A program made the translations under genes and the position numbers. The notes under the pieces were generated by a model, which had not been told where the DNA came from, ran no database searches, and saw only the letters and a program-made list of their open reading frames with translations. 6,041 bases of DNA from Veillonellaceae bacterium (lineage in GTDB: Bacteria > Bacillota > Negativicutes > Veillonellales > Veillonellaceae). Positions 5,876 through 6,041 of the stretch are shown here, in pieces. Every line of letters starts with the position of its first letter. Position 1 is the stretch's first letter. The DNA is taken from assembly GCA_900766245.1 (NCBI GenBank), contig CAAFUR010000022.1, positions 1-6,041 on the forward strand, given 5' to 3'.

Positions 5876-5904
5876 TAAACAGTACGAATAGATTATGTTA
5901 TAAT
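5876..5904 (+). promoter_or_regulatory. Strong promoter of the small toxin-like gene
   Basis: The -35 is TAAACA (5876-5881, 4 of 6 matches), followed by an exact 17-bp spacer. The -10 is a perfect TATAAT (5899-5904) preceded by TGT, an extended -10. Transcription should begin near 5911, leaving a leader of about 60 nt before the ATG, long for such a tiny gene. Confidence 0.82.
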
Positions 5905-5914
5905 AAAATTACAA

Positions 5915-5962
5915 GAGTCATTAACGTGTTGTTAGGCTCATTTCTTCCTATTATGGGAGGAG
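5915..5962 (+). promoter_or_regulatory. Structured leader with Shine-Dalgarno-sequestering hairpin
   Basis: Two hairpins fill the leader. The first, 5915-5939, pairs GAGTC with GGCTC and TAAC with GTTA, with a two-base bulge and a GTGTT loop, almost at the mRNA 5' end. The second pairs TTTCTTCC (5941-5948) with GGGAGGAG (5955-5962) around loop TATTAT, using three G-U pairs. It covers most of the Shine-Dalgarno AGGAGGT (5958-5964). Such masking is usual in type I toxin mRNAs; folding was judged by eye only. Confidence 0.5.
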
Positions 5963-5971
5963 GTGGTTGCT

Positions 5972-6041
5972 ATGACTAAGTATGAGAAAATCTCTTTGAT
6001 GATTTCTATTGCTGGTTTAGTAATTCAGCTCATTGATCTAC
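5972..6041 (+). CDS. Small hydrophobic peptide, putative holin-like/type I toxin (3' end outside window)
   Basis: Twenty-three codons are visible, beginning MTKYEKISLMISIAGLV and continuing with a hydrophobic stretch, and the gene runs off the window. A short polar start with Tyr and Glu, then a LSLMI-like stretch and one membrane helix, is the pattern of the Firmicutes 'putative holin-like toxin' group (Hol_Tox; B. subtilis TxpA is a relative), peptides of about 30-60 aa that damage the membrane and are silenced by an antisense RNA. The start has AGGAGGT 7 nt upstream (5958-5964). A strong promoter and structured leader fit this role. The antisense RNA would usually overlap the 3' part and so lie outside the window. 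The identification rests on a short N-terminus recalled from memory. Confidence 0.7.
   Translation, partial: MTKYEKISLMISIAGLVIQLIDL

Overview
The window looks like chromosomal DNA of a diderm Firmicute, most likely class Negativicutes (Veillonella or a close relative). The basis is a YadA-type outer-membrane anchor with a C-terminal coiled-coil tail, a membrane-anchored protein that resembles a family named after a Veillonella locus, strong GGAGG ribosome binding sites, AT-rich promoters and a class I (strict-anaerobe type) hybrid cluster protein. The genus is an inference from remembered family resemblance; no database search was possible.

Layout. Positions 1-152 hold the 3' part of tRNA-Glu, a complete tRNA-Val(TAC) and their rho-independent terminator. 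A promoter and RBS then drive a 472-aa protein (244-1662) with one N-terminal membrane segment and a helical cytoplasmic domain. Just downstream lies an open frame (1728-2228) encoding only the four-strand YadA anchor plus a coiled-coil tail. It lacks a signal peptide, passenger and RBS, so it is probably the 3' remnant of a trimeric autotransporter gene. Two hairpin terminators separate it from a convergent leftward unit: an Rpn-family nuclease pseudogene that has lost its middle (3666-3126), followed 10 nt later by a Crp/Fnr-family regulator (3115-2405).

Divergent from this unit is hcp (4043-5608), the hydroxylamine reductase/hybrid cluster protein, with all eight hybrid-cluster ligands present. 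The space between them contains several inverted repeats that could be operators, an orphan leftward terminator and a short coding remnant. A Crp/Fnr regulator beside hcp suggests local HcpR-like control in response to nitrosative stress, but this is an inference.

After hcp comes a 160-bp hairpin-rich palindromic element that includes the likely hcp terminator. A near-consensus extended -10 promoter then leads through a structured leader to the start of a very small membrane peptide resembling the 'putative holin-like toxin' (type I toxin) group. That gene is cut by the window end.

Most noteworthy are the candidate type I toxin with a hairpin over its Shine-Dalgarno sequence, the pair of 47-bp inverted terminator repeats bracketing the regulator block, and the regulator's apparent dependence on the promoter of a dead nuclease gene.
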